The notes under the pieces: generated by a model
The model's input: the letters and a program-made list of their open reading frames with translations, nothing else
Databases searched by the model: none
What the model was told of the DNA's origin: nothing
Position numbers and translations under genes: made by a program
Shown here: positions 32,763-40,475 of the stretch, piece by piece
How positions within the stretch are numbered: position 1 is the first letter of the stretch
Layout: each line of letters starts with the position of its first letter
Source of the DNA: Bradyrhizobium sp. CCH5-F6
GTDB lineage: Bacteria > Pseudomonadota > Alphaproteobacteria > Rhizobiales > Xanthobacteraceae
Reading direction: 5' to 3'
Length of the DNA stretch: 64,000 bases
NCBI RefSeq assembly: GCF_001556045.1
Contig: NZ_LSIC01000178.1
Location: 113,821 to 177,820 of the forward strand

Positions 32763-34559
32763 ATGTCGCTAACGAACCCTTGCCGCTCCTTGGGGAGCTC
32801 TCCGTCGAACTACGGAGAGCAGTTCGGCAGGCGCAGCGAGAAGCGGTGCCTCATTGCCGCATTGCTATTGCTCGCTCCCCTTTTCACCGCAATTCCACCG
32901 GCCTCCGCGCAAGGGGCGAACCAGCCTGGCTTCGACCCGCGCCAGCCGGAGAAATACTTTGAAAGCCAAACCGAACGGGAGTCGCTGAGCCGGCCTCCAC
33001 CCAAGCTGCCGGCCATCGACGGGTCCAACACCGGCGGCGATAGCAGGTCGCAGTTCGTGCTGCGCGGGATCAGCGTCATCGGCGCTCACGCCATTTCCCC
33101 CGATCGCATCGCCGCGGTCTATCGGCCTTATCTCGCCAAGAAGGTCTCGCAGGCGGATCTCGCCGCGATCGCCGGCGCGATCAGCGACCTCTACCGCGAA
33201 GCCGGATTCCACTTGAGCCGGGCCATCGTGCCGCCGCAAGACATTGCCGAAGGCCGAGTCCGGATCCAGGTCATCGAAGGCGCGATCGTGGAGGCCGAAC
33301 TGAAGGGCGACGGCGCCGAGCAGTTCGGCGTAAGACCGATGCTCTCCCAGGTCCTGGCCGAACAACCGTCGCAGCTGGCAACGCTCGAACGGCAGCTCTT
33401 TCTGATCAACGGCAGGCCGGGCGTCCGGATCACCGACACAGCGCTGGAGGAGATCGGCGGCACGACCGGCCGTTTCCGTTTGACCATCTATTTGAAGACC
33501 TGGCACGTCTTCTCCTCCTTGGGCCTGGACAATCTCGGATCGTCGTCGGTCGGCCCTTGGCAAACCTACGCGACCGGCGCGTTCAACTCTTACCTCACAC
33601 CTGGCGACGCGCTGGCGGTCAACCTGTCGACCATTGCCAACGACCCGCGCCAGCTCGGCTTCGCACGCCTGTCTTATGACGCGCCCATCGGGGTCGACGG
33701 TGTGCGCGTCGGCGCTTCCGTCCTGTACAGCGCGGTCCGGCCGGGCGACGCTCGCCGTCTCGACAGCGACATCACCACGACCGAAGCTTTCGAGGTGCGG
33801 GCAAGCACCGTGCCCTTGATGTCGCAATCCTCGGGGCTGATGCTCACCGTGGCTGGGACTTTCAGCAACGTGTCCGAGCACGACGTCTACGGCACCTGGT
33901 ATAACGACCACATCAGGACCGCGAGCCTGACCGCCGATTACCGGCTCCAGGATCGATTCGGCGGCACCAATCTTGCGACGCTGACCTACCGCCAGGGTCT
34001 CGACATCTTTGGCGCATCGCATTTCGACGATGATCTGTTATCTCGGGGCGGCGCATCGTCGAACTTCTCGGTGCTGAACCTCTGGTTCACGCGCTACCAG
34101 ACGCTCAACGACGCCTGGTCGCTCAAGCTCTCAGCTGCGAGCCAGACGGCATCACGGCCACTATTCACCTCGCAGCAATTCTATCTCGGCGGCGCGGCGT
34201 TCGGCCGGGGCTATGGCGCGGCCGAGATCAGCGGCGACAACGGTCTTGCCGGCTCGCTCGAGTTGCGCTTCGACCAGACACTCAATTTTCGCTACTGGAC
34301 CGGCTATCAACTCTACGTCTTCGGCGACGCCGGCGCCGTCTGGAACGACGGATACCGCCTCGGCGAGGGCCTGTCGCTGACATCGGCCGGGGCCGGCGTG
34401 CGGTTCTTCTTGCCCTACGATCTCCAGGCGGATCTCGGGGTGGCTGTCCCCTTGAGCTACCGGGCGCCGGACAACGAGCGCCGCAGCCCGCGCTTCCTCT
34501 TCACGCTGTCGAGCGCGTTCCGGGTCTGCCCCGAGCGCGGCAGGGCCTACTGTCTCTAG
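32763..34559 (+). CDS. TpsB outer-membrane transporter (ShlB/FhaC family)
   Basis: A 598-residue protein. Residues 25-50 hold a signal-like segment (KRCLIAALLLLAPLFTAIPP, then ASAQG). Two POTRA domains occupy about 75-240: SQFVLRGISVIGAHAISPDR and LYREAGFHLSRAIVPPQDIA are the ShlB POTRA_2 signature. The C-terminal two thirds form a 16-strand barrel; FGRGYGAAEISGDNGLAGSL contains the GRGY version of the VRGY motif in the L6 loop. The last residues are CPERGRAYCL, ending in Cys-Leu rather than the usual aromatic. TpsB exports a TpsA protein across the outer membrane, but no TpsA-like gene is visible nearby. It is divergent from the FecR gene. Confidence 0.88.
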   Translation: MSLTNPCRSLGSSPSNYGEQFGRRSEKRCLIAALLLLAPLFTAIPPASAQGANQPGFDPRQPEKYFESQTERESLSRPPPKLPAIDGSNTGGDSRSQFVLRGISVIGAHAISPDRIAAVYRPYLAKKVSQADLAAIAGAISDLYREAGFHLSRAIVPPQDIAEGRVRIQVIEGAIVEAELKGDGAEQFGVRPMLSQVLAEQPSQLATLERQLFLINGRPGVRITDTALEEIGGTTGRFRLTIYLKTWHVFSSLGLDNLGSSSVGPWQTYATGAFNSYLTPGDALAVNLSTIANDPRQLGFARLSYDAPIGVDGVRVGASVLYSAVRPGDARRLDSDITTTEAFEVRASTVPLMSQSSGLMLTVAGTFSNVSEHDVYGTWYNDHIRTASLTADYRLQDRFGGTNLATLTYRQGLDIFGASHFDDDLLSRGGASSNFSVLNLWFTRYQTLNDAWSLKLSAASQTASRPLFTSQQFYLGGAAFGRGYGAAEISGDNGLAGSLELRFDQTLNFRYWTGYQLYVFGDAGAVWNDGYRLGEGLSLTSAGAGVRFFLPYDLQADLGVAVPLSYRAPDNERRSPRFLFTLSSAFRVCPERGRAYCL

Positions 34560-34711
34560 CCGCCCCATCCTTCTATCGATCGACCCGGCGGGCGGCTTCT
34601 TGGGGGCTGGCTCACAGACTTGCCTAAATTTAATCCCGTAACCTGCTCACGATCGCTCGACCGGGAGTTCCCGATCACCATGTTCAGTCAAAGGAGATTT
34701 GAGGCAGGACC

Positions 34712-35542
34712 ATGAGGAAGGTGTTTGCAATCCTGGCGTTGCTCTGCGTGCTTGGTCTCGGGCAGTATTTCGTCGTCAGCCAGTTCGCAATCCGCCATGA
34801 GACCTTGACCCTGTTCGACGCCTCGCGCCAGCGGCCGATCTCGGTGGAGATTGCCGTGCGGCGCGACTACGAAAACAAGGCCAATCTCGGCCTCTGGAAG
34901 CTCCCGCTCGCCATCATCAGTAACGGCAATACCGTCAAGGCCACCGAATATTCCTTCCTCGCCAACGTCCTCGCCGCCCGAGGCTATCTGGTCGCCAGCA
35001 TCCAGCAGGACTTGCCGAGCGATCCGCCGTTGATGACCCGCGTCGGTCAGCCATATGTCGGCCGGCGTGAAGTCTACATCCGCTGCGAAGCCAACATTCT
35101 CTTCGTATTGGGCGAATTGAAGAGGCGGCAGGAGAACTTCGACTACGACCACATCACCCTCGTCGGCCACTCCAACGGCGGCGATGTCTCCATGTACGTC
35201 GCCCATCAGCACCCGGAGCTGGTGTCGAAGGTGATCACGCTCGACAATCTGCGGGTGCCTTTCGTGCTCAGCGACCACATGAAGATCCTGTCGTTCCGAT
35301 CGAAGGACCCGCATTTCGTGACCGATCCCGGCGTGCTGCCGACGCCGGAAGAGGCCAAGGCGCGCGGCATCGATATCATCCACACCGGCGCGCAGCACAC
35401 GGAGATGAGTGATCGCGGTCCCAATTCGGTCAAGGAGAAGATCCAGGAGACGCTCGACCGCTTCCTGCGTGATAGCGCCAGCAGCGCGCTCGCGCCGGCG
35501 GATACGAAGAGCCCAATGATCATGAACCCGGGCGACTATTAG
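34712..35542 (+). CDS. Exported alpha/beta hydrolase
   Basis: A 276-residue protein beginning with a hydrophobic signal or anchor (MRKVFAILALLCVLGLGQYF). The fold includes LPLAIISNGNTVKATEYSFL (oxyanion side), the nucleophile elbow TLVGHSNGGDVSMYVAHQHP with Ser in GHSNG, and a likely catalytic His in HTGAQHTEMSDRGP; the acid is probably Asp in the segment ITLDNLRVPF. It resembles dienelactone/platelet-activating-factor-acetylhydrolase-like enzymes of the periplasm. Substrate unknown. ATG 34712 has AGGCAGGACC. Confidence 0.82.
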   Translation: MRKVFAILALLCVLGLGQYFVVSQFAIRHETLTLFDASRQRPISVEIAVRRDYENKANLGLWKLPLAIISNGNTVKATEYSFLANVLAARGYLVASIQQDLPSDPPLMTRVGQPYVGRREVYIRCEANILFVLGELKRRQENFDYDHITLVGHSNGGDVSMYVAHQHPELVSKVITLDNLRVPFVLSDHMKILSFRSKDPHFVTDPGVLPTPEEAKARGIDIIHTGAQHTEMSDRGPNSVKEKIQETLDRFLRDSASSALAPADTKSPMIMNPGDY

Positions 35543-35600
35543 CCGGGACCGCCTTGCGGCAGATCAAGGCGGCTGCAAAGCGGCACGGTAGAAGAGCCAT

Positions 35601-35810
35601 ATGGCGCCGGAGAGACACGTGTCGCACTATGTCGGAAGTCTTGATGCGAAAGGCCTCGACACGAAAGGCCTTGACACGAAAGGCCTTGGCCTGCCTTCGG
35701 CAGAAACGCCGGCATTCGTCCGGCATCTCTATCGTTCGACCCGCAGGCTGCTGCGGTCGATCATCGCACGCATCGATCTCTCGCAGTTTCCGGGATCCTG
35801 CTGCGGATGA
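35601..35810 (+). CDS. Possible small protein over a 15-bp tandem repeat
   Basis: A 69-residue frame in which a 15-base unit (CGAAAGGCCTTGACA and variants) repeats three times at about 35648-35692, giving KGLDT-KGLDT-KGLG. The downstream half, AFVRHLYRSTRRLLRSIIAR and IDLSQFPGS, looks like an amphipathic helix, and AGAAGAGCC precedes the ATG. Other frames are open too, so coding is uncertain. Confidence 0.35.
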   Translation: MAPERHVSHYVGSLDAKGLDTKGLDTKGLGLPSAETPAFVRHLYRSTRRLLRSIIARIDLSQFPGSCCG

Positions 35811-35841
35811 GCGCGGCACGTGAATGCAGAAAGATTGCCCT

Positions 35842-36159
35842 ATGCCTCGGCATGTAAGACGGATTTGCCTCCTGCTCGGCGTATTCTGTGGCCCCGCCAC
35901 GTCGTCCGCTCTCGCGGCTGACGCCGATCATGGTGCCGACCTCGCCAAGCGCTGGTGCGCGAGCTGCCACGTCGTGGCGAACGGGCAGACCCGGGCGAGC
36001 GCCGACGTCCCCTCCTTCGCATCCGTTGCGCGCAGGCCGGACTTCAGTCCTGAAAGGCTCGCGTTCTTCCTGCTCGATCCGCACCCGAAGATGCCGAATT
36101 TTCCATTGAGCCGCACCGAAGCCGGCGATATCGCGGCCTACATCGCATCGTTGCGTTAG
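35842..36159 (+). CDS. Class I c-type cytochrome (periplasmic)
   Basis: A 105-residue product from ATG 35842, with an in-frame ATG at 35824 as alternative. A signal peptide (MPRHVRRICLLLGVFCGPAT...SALA) is followed by the haem site CASCH (Cys39, Cys42, His43). The axial Met is probably in DPHPKMPNFPLS, and the final helix AGDIAAYIASLR closes the fold. The size and layout are those of small soluble mono-haem cytochromes c. The electron partner is unknown; no oxidase gene is adjacent. Confidence 0.88.
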   Translation: MPRHVRRICLLLGVFCGPATSSALAADADHGADLAKRWCASCHVVANGQTRASADVPSFASVARRPDFSPERLAFFLLDPHPKMPNFPLSRTEAGDIAAYIASLR

Positions 36160-36451
36160 CGCGTGATCCGGAAAGCCGTGCAGCGGCTTTTCGAGAAGAT
36201 CGTGCTCCAACGATCACCCAAAGCGCGATCACGATCGCCCCAATCCCGTCGCGCTTCGGCCGCCGCCAGAAGATCGCCACCTGCTTTAAATGCAAATCCC
36301 TGCCGGAGGACCAGCAGGGATCAGCAGAAAGGATGACGGACGGCGAATGAAGTTCATTCGGTGGCCCATCATGGACCTGCGCCAGCATCGAAGCGCGGAT
36401 CTCCACGCCACACAAGATCAATTTGTGGGCACGTTGTACACAGGCCGAGAA
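36160..36451. other. Intergenic stretch, no gene seen
   Basis: About 290 bases between the cytochrome and phasin stops. It contains CCCTGCCGGAGGACCAGCAGGG, a weak hairpin, and no recognisable coding frame. Confidence 0.5.
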
Positions 36452-36793
36452 TCAGGATTTGCCCTTGCCTGGTTGCATGAGACTGCCGGTCATCTGGCGC
36501 ATGTGATCTCCGGCGCTGGTGAACTGAGTACGCAGGAAATCGGACTGGATCCGCATCGCTTCCTGAAGGTCGGTGGCATGCACCAGCTTGCGCGCATGCT
36601 CGAAGGCCGACTTCATGTTCTGCTCGGTGAAAGCCAGCGCCTGCTTCGACACCTCCGTCCCCGCGCCCGGAACGGACGACATCGATTTGGTGGCGGCTTC
36701 AAAAAACATGCCGAATGCCTTTTCCGCCTGGTCGATCGTCTTCTCGGCCAGATCGCGCAGTTCGGCCGGAACCTCGAGTTTCGGTTCGATCAT
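36452..36793 (-). CDS. Phasin family protein
   Basis: A 113-residue product from ATG 36793, which has AGGAGTACGACG ahead. It reads MIEPKLEVPAELRDLAEKTI, then DQAEKAFGMFFEAATKSM and AFEHARKLVHATDLQEAMRI, followed by DFLRTQFTSAGDHMRQMTGS, the classic all-helical phasin_2 pattern. Phasins coat polyhydroxybutyrate granules or act more generally in cell organisation. No polyhydroxyalkanoate synthase is adjacent. Confidence 0.9.
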   Translation of the reverse strand: MIEPKLEVPAELRDLAEKTIDQAEKAFGMFFEAATKSMSSVPGAGTEVSKQALAFTEQNMKSAFEHARKLVHATDLQEAMRIQSDFLRTQFTSAGDHMRQMTGSLMQPGKGKS

Positions 36794-36929
36794 CGTCGTA
36801 CTCCTCCCTTTTTCCCAACTGAATACCACACTAGCCGGACCGCCTTCCAGCGGCCAGCCTCGGAACGAGGCCGGTGGGACCCGGCTCTGGCAGGAAAAGG
36901 AAGCAGACAGGGCCGGCGCGCCGCCAGCC

Positions 36930-37115
36930 TCAGGACAAGGGATGCTCGGGAAGAGCTTCTTCGGTGGCGAGATCTTCGACCAGCTGGATCACCTCGAAAC
37001 GCTGTCGAGGTGCGAGCTTCAGGAACGCGCGGAGCAGGCGCAGGCTTTCGACGGTGCCGCTTGCAGGCACACCGAGCTTGAGGTGCAGTTCAGCCGCGAA
37101 ATTGAGGTTCTTCAT
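36930..37115 (-). CDS. Small hypothetical protein
   Basis: A 61-residue frame from ATG 37115, MKNLNFAAELHLKLGVPASG and TVESLRLLRAFLKLAPRQRF, ending EDLATEEALPEHPLS. The second half is amphipathic helix. AGGTGCGAG precedes the start. No domain recognised. Confidence 0.5.
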   Translation of the reverse strand: MKNLNFAAELHLKLGVPASGTVESLRLLRAFLKLAPRQRFEVIQLVEDLATEEALPEHPLS

Positions 37116-37715
37116 CTCGCACCTATGACAAGCATCGGCCCTCGTGATCCACTCAAGAACCGAACGTCGCAATAGAGCCTATGCGACGAACTCTCAGCCT
37201 TGGGCCCGCCAGGCTGGCACGCTGAACTGCGCCCAACAGCGGACTCAACCATAAGGTTGCAGTTATGACAAGGAACAACTCTTCCGGCAAGCCCCGACCG
37301 TGGCTGCAACGATGCTTTCGTCTCATCGCACCACGGCGATTCCGGATAACAGGAATATCGACTTCAGTCACCCACCTGCGTCAAGAAGCGGCATCAATCA
37401 CGCACAGCCCCTGATTGCCGTCAATCGGCGCGGCGTTTCGCCTTGTTTCCACTGCGAATGCGCATGCGCCCAGGAATTCGCGATCCGTTCATATACACGT
37501 AATTGTTGAACCCGATCTCGGCGGTTGTACACGAGCGTGAACGGCGACCTTGCCTTGCCCTGACCGCACACGCAGTTTCCATCGGGGATGCAATTCCGCG
37601 GTGAACCGCCATCCGCATGCGAGCGACCAAGCCGTTGCGGCACGGCCACGCAGATTCGGGCGCCATGGCTGAAAATTTCGATTTGGGCGCGCGTCAGCAC
37701 CAAAAGGACGACGGC
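37116..37715. other. Intergenic stretch, possible gene remnant on the minus strand
   Basis: No intact gene is supported over 600 bases. On the minus strand between about 37420 and 37600 two frames look protein-like in succession: PDGNCVCGQGKARSPFTLVY in one, and IGFNNYVYMNGSRIPGRMRI followed by RSGNKAKRRAD and a stop in the next, as if a single gene had a frame change. A plus-strand frame of about 50 codons from 37264 (MTRNNSSGKPRPWLQRCFRL) is also open but weak. Confidence 0.35.
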
Positions 37716-38072
37716 ATGCTTTCTCGCTGCGATCTCATCAGGGGCGGCGCAGTCGCGCTTCTCACCCTCTCGATACAAGGCGCATGGGCGCAGGAGACCA
37801 AGATGAACCTGTTCAAGATCGTCACCATCAAGGACGAAATCATCGTCGGATTGTCCGCGGATGAGCTTCAGGCGCTCGGCGGCAACGATGCGAGCGCCGT
37901 GGCACACGCGCTGGCACAGAAGGGCGATCTCACCGTCTGGCAATACAATGTGCATCGTGGCCCGAACGGCGAGCTACAGCAGGCGCCGACCGCCAAGATA
38001 GGGCTTCTGGCCAACGCCTCGCTCCGGGTCGAGCCCTACGCCACCCCCTACAAGATTGTACCTCATCCCTAG
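37716..38072 (+). CDS. Small exported hypothetical protein
   Basis: A 118-residue product from ATG 37716, which follows AAAGGACGACGGC; longer frames upstream lack a signal. A signal peptide (MLSRCDLIRGGAVALLTLSI, then QGAWAQ) is followed by FKIVTIKDEIIVGLSADELQ, AVAHALAQKGDLTVWQYNVH and LRVEPYATPYKIVPHP, a compact alpha/beta unit. No domain recognised; periplasmic location inferred. Confidence 0.65.
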   Translation: MLSRCDLIRGGAVALLTLSIQGAWAQETKMNLFKIVTIKDEIIVGLSADELQALGGNDASAVAHALAQKGDLTVWQYNVHRGPNGELQQAPTAKIGLLANASLRVEPYATPYKIVPHP

Positions 38073-38115
38073 GCAACAGGGCAGGCCGGCGGCCGAGACC
38101 GCCGGCCTGCCGCAA

Positions 38116-38691
38116 TCATCTGCGCCGGTCTCCACGTTCTTTCCCACTCTCCGTCGCAAAGCCGTAGACCAGCGCCAGCCGATCCAGGCATTCGCGAAAG
38201 CGCCGCGCAAAATAATCGTTCCACCGCTGCGTACGGACGGCGCGCCGCTGCCCGATCTGGTCCATGGTCAGCCCCAGCACAAGCACGTCGTGCACCAGCG
38301 CGGCGCCGTCGGTGCCGAGCTCGCGCTCGACCCGGTTCAGCCGCAACACCGCCTGTCGCTGGCTTTCGGTGACGGGCTCGCGCGTGCCGGCACCATCGAC
38401 ATATTCGCGAGTCGTATCCACCGCCTGAGGGCCCCGTTCCGCCCGCTCCCAATCGTTCTGGAAGGCGCGCCCACCGCGGTATTGCGCCTCGTCGATCTGG
38501 TGATGCGCGTGCAGCCGGCCGAGCGGATCACCGCGGATCGACCGGATGGCCAGGATCTTCTCGCCTGAATCGAGCGCGAGCGGATTGTCGACCTCCACCT
38601 CCGCCACCTCGGCATTGAACGGCACCTCCCGCGACCGCCGGTCGTAGATCTGGGCCAATTTGTAGGACTTGTTGCGTCGGACACGAGCCAC
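38116..38691 (-). CDS. Hypothetical protein, DUF6456-like
   Basis: A 191-residue product with start MARVRRNKSYKLAQIYDRRS. A middle segment, AQYRGGRAFQNDWERAERGP, and the end, LTMDQIGQRRAVRTQRWNDY followed by FARRFRECLDRLALVYGFAT, resemble the alphaproteobacterial DUF6456 group, in which the last part is a helix-turn-helix-like region. It follows the GcrA paralogue (38738-39271) by 46 bases on the same strand. The S24 repressor divergon lies just beyond. Role unknown; a DNA-binding partner is plausible. Confidence 0.65.
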   Translation of the reverse strand: MARVRRNKSYKLAQIYDRRSREVPFNAEVAEVEVDNPLALDSGEKILAIRSIRGDPLGRLHAHHQIDEAQYRGGRAFQNDWERAERGPQAVDTTREYVDGAGTREPVTESQRQAVLRLNRVERELGTDGAALVHDVLVLGLTMDQIGQRRAVRTQRWNDYFARRFRECLDRLALVYGFATESGKERGDRRR

Positions 38692-38737
38692 TCGAATACT
38701 CCTTGCAGGACTGACGATTGAACGGACGGCGGCACCT

Positions 38738-39271
38738 TCAGGCGGCCGAGACCAGCCTCAGCACGACCGGGCGTGCGGGACGTGCGGACACCGCTCCGGA
38801 GCGGCGCGCCAGGCGTGCATGCGGCGGGCAATAGCTCGAGCCCGGCTGGCGCGGGTGACCGCAGAAGGCGATCTCCTCCCCGTCCTTGTCGCCGCCATAG
38901 GGATAGCGGCAGTCGGCGGGCTCCAGCTCGACCAGTTGGACCAGGCGGGGCTGGACGCCGACACAGCGCAACTTGACCTGCGCGGCTGGCTTCATTGCGG
39001 ACTTGGGCGGCACGCTCAGGTACGGCAACGCCGCCCGACGCCGCGAAAGCAGGCCGGCCTCGGCCGGCAAAGACGGCGCGAGCGCCGGACTCGCCATCCA
39101 TTCCGGCACGACGAGCCCGAGCCGCTTGGCGCGGCCGACCACCGCGTTGCGCGTGTAAGCCGTTCCAAACCTTGCGTTAATCTGTCTGCCGATCTCCGCA
39201 TAAGACATGCCTTTGAGAAAATAATCGCGAAGCGCGTCGGAGTGCTCCGACGGCCAATGGCCCGGTTCCAT
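38738..39271 (-). CDS. GcrA family cell cycle regulator
   Basis: A 177-residue GcrA homologue. The N-terminal helix-turn-helix is WPSEHSDALRDYFLKGMSYA followed by EIGRQINARFGTAYTRNAVV and GRAKRLGL. The C-terminal part includes VELEPADCRYPYGGDKDGEE and FCGHPRQPGSSYCPPHARLA, a cysteine-containing segment characteristic of full-length GcrA. In Caulobacter GcrA acts with sigma-70 and CcrM-methylated sites in S phase. This copy is divergent from the S24 repressor across a 168-base region with palindromes, so it may be under its control and may not be the primary chromosomal GcrA. Confidence 0.85.
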   Translation of the reverse strand: MEPGHWPSEHSDALRDYFLKGMSYAEIGRQINARFGTAYTRNAVVGRAKRLGLVVPEWMASPALAPSLPAEAGLLSRRRAALPYLSVPPKSAMKPAAQVKLRCVGVQPRLVQLVELEPADCRYPYGGDKDGEEIAFCGHPRQPGSSYCPPHARLARRSGAVSARPARPVVLRLVSAA

Positions 39272-39327
39272 GCTTGCTGTCCTGTGATGCGCCTCCCTTC
39301 AACGAACGACCGGGAGACAAGACACAC

Positions 39328-39348
39328 ATTCCGTTATTCCGAATACGG
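39328..39348. promoter_or_regulatory. Operator-like inverted repeat 1
   Basis: TCCGT and ACGGA arms flank TATTCCGAAT, itself nearly palindromic. It lies between the divergent GcrA and S24 genes. Confidence 0.5.
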
Positions 39349-39383
39349 AGTCAAGCGATAATTCTGATATTCATAATTGCATC

Positions 39384-39401
39384 AATTCCGAATTTCGGAT
39401 T
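39384..39401. promoter_or_regulatory. Operator-like inverted repeat 2
   Basis: AATTCCGAATTTCGGATT is a near-perfect palindrome that shares the TTCCGAA element with inverted repeat 1. It lies about 40 bases before the S24 repressor ATG. Confidence 0.55.
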
Positions 39402-39439
39402 ACAAGAGGCGAGACGGTGTGCAATCGAGGGAATCACCA

Positions 39440-40048
39440 ATGTTGGACGTTGCAATGATCGAGCGCGGCCTGGAGAAGACGGGCAAGAGCAAGGGCGGCC
39501 TGGCTGCGGCCATGGGCGTGCGTCCCGGCGCGGTCTCGGAAATTCTCGGCGGCGAGCGCCTGGTGAAGGCTTCGGAGATCATTCCGATCATGGAATATCT
39601 CGAGCTCAATCTCGCGCCGATCATGGGCCGCGTCGGCGCCGGCGCGGTGATCGAGCCGGACTATGAACAGGTCCCCCCGGAAGGCCTCGGTGACATCACG
39701 TTGCCCTTCCCGATCATGGAAGAGACGATCGCGTTCGAGATCGTGGGCGATTCGATGCTGCCCAAATACGAAAGCGGCGACGTGATCGTGGTCTACAAGG
39801 AACAGCGCCATCCGCTGTCGAGCTTCTACGGCGAAGAGGCGGTGGTCCGGCTCAAGACCGGCGAGCGCTATCTGAAGACCATCGAGAGGGGAAAATCGCC
39901 CTCCGTCGTCAATCTCACGAGCTTCAACGCCAAGCCGATCGTCGGCGTCAAGCTCGACTGGGTGGGAGAGATCTGCCTGTCCATGCCGAAGGGGCAGCTC
40001 GAACGGCTGCGTGCGAAGTCGGCGCGTCCCCGCAAGAAAGGCAAGTAA
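39440..40048 (+). CDS. XRE-HTH/S24 peptidase LexA-like repressor
   Basis: A 202-residue transcriptional repressor. Residues 5-55 are an XRE helix-turn-helix (LEKTGKSKGGLAAAMGVRPG AVSEILGGERLVKAS in two parts). The C-terminal S24 peptidase has Ser105 in FEIVGDSMLPKYESGDV and Lys139 in AVVRLKTGERYLK, the catalytic dyad of LexA/CI/UmuD. A possible self-cleavage Ala-Gly pair sits in GRVGAGAVIE (67-68). Such proteins repress until DNA damage or RecA triggers cleavage. Palindromes sharing TTCCGA lie on both sides of the gene (39328-39401 and 40066-40086). ATG 39440 is preferred because the domain starts there. Confidence 0.88.
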   Translation: MLDVAMIERGLEKTGKSKGGLAAAMGVRPGAVSEILGGERLVKASEIIPIMEYLELNLAPIMGRVGAGAVIEPDYEQVPPEGLGDITLPFPIMEETIAFEIVGDSMLPKYESGDVIVVYKEQRHPLSSFYGEEAVVRLKTGERYLKTIERGKSPSVVNLTSFNAKPIVGVKLDWVGEICLSMPKGQLERLRAKSARPRKKGK

Positions 40049-40065
40049 GCGGCCGCCCGGCGAGC

Positions 40066-40119
40066 GATTTCCGATTTTTGGAAATCGTTGTTGACAAAAT
40101 TCGTCTTTCCAGAAACAAT
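40066..40119 (+). promoter_or_regulatory. Promoter with adjacent operator for the gene at 40162
   Basis: GATTTCC and GGAAATC form perfect 7-bp arms separated by GATTTTT (40066-40086). A consensus -35, TTGACA, at 40091-40096 is followed after 17 bases by AACAAT at 40114-40119, a fair -10. The palindrome abuts the -35 and so is well placed for repression by the S24 protein encoded just upstream. Inference; motif-level evidence only. Confidence 0.55.
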
Positions 40120-40161
40120 CTGCCGCGCGCCGGGACCATGGGGCGCGGCAGGATCGTTTGA

Positions 40162-40437
40162 ATGCAATATTTCGTCGTGATGATCGACTATGGGCGGCGA
40201 GGCCGAGAGGCGGTCGTCGACCCCGAAATCACAAGGCGCGAAGTCATCTCCCGCATCGCCTCGGGCGAATACCGGAACATCTCGTTCATCCACGAAATCG
40301 TGGAGAATGCGGTCGAGGACGTGACCGAGGCCATCCTGACCGAGGCCGCACTGCCCCAGATCCCGCCCGAAGACGTCGATCTCCAGGCAATCCGCCTCGA
40401 TCACACCCGCGATCTGCGCAAGCACGAACGGACCTGA
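40162..40437 (+). CDS. Hypothetical protein in the S24 repressor locus
   Basis: A 91-residue product beginning MQYFVVMIDYGRRGREAVVD and EITRREVISRIASGEYRNIS, then FIHEIVENAVEDVTEAILTE. The pattern (beta strand, acidic helix) suggests a small alpha/beta protein; no family is recognised with confidence. It follows the S24 repressor by 113 bases behind its own well-formed promoter and operator. Confidence 0.65.
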   Translation: MQYFVVMIDYGRRGREAVVDPEITRREVISRIASGEYRNISFIHEIVENAVEDVTEAILTEAALPQIPPEDVDLQAIRLDHTRDLRKHERT

Positions 40438-40475
40438 CGCAGGCCGGATGGCTTGCGTCACGGTCCGGCCGAGCA

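Noticed and set aside
32865..34022. 385-codon open frame on the minus strand over the TpsB gene
   Set aside because: No motif and reverse complement of well-supported POTRA/barrel sequence.
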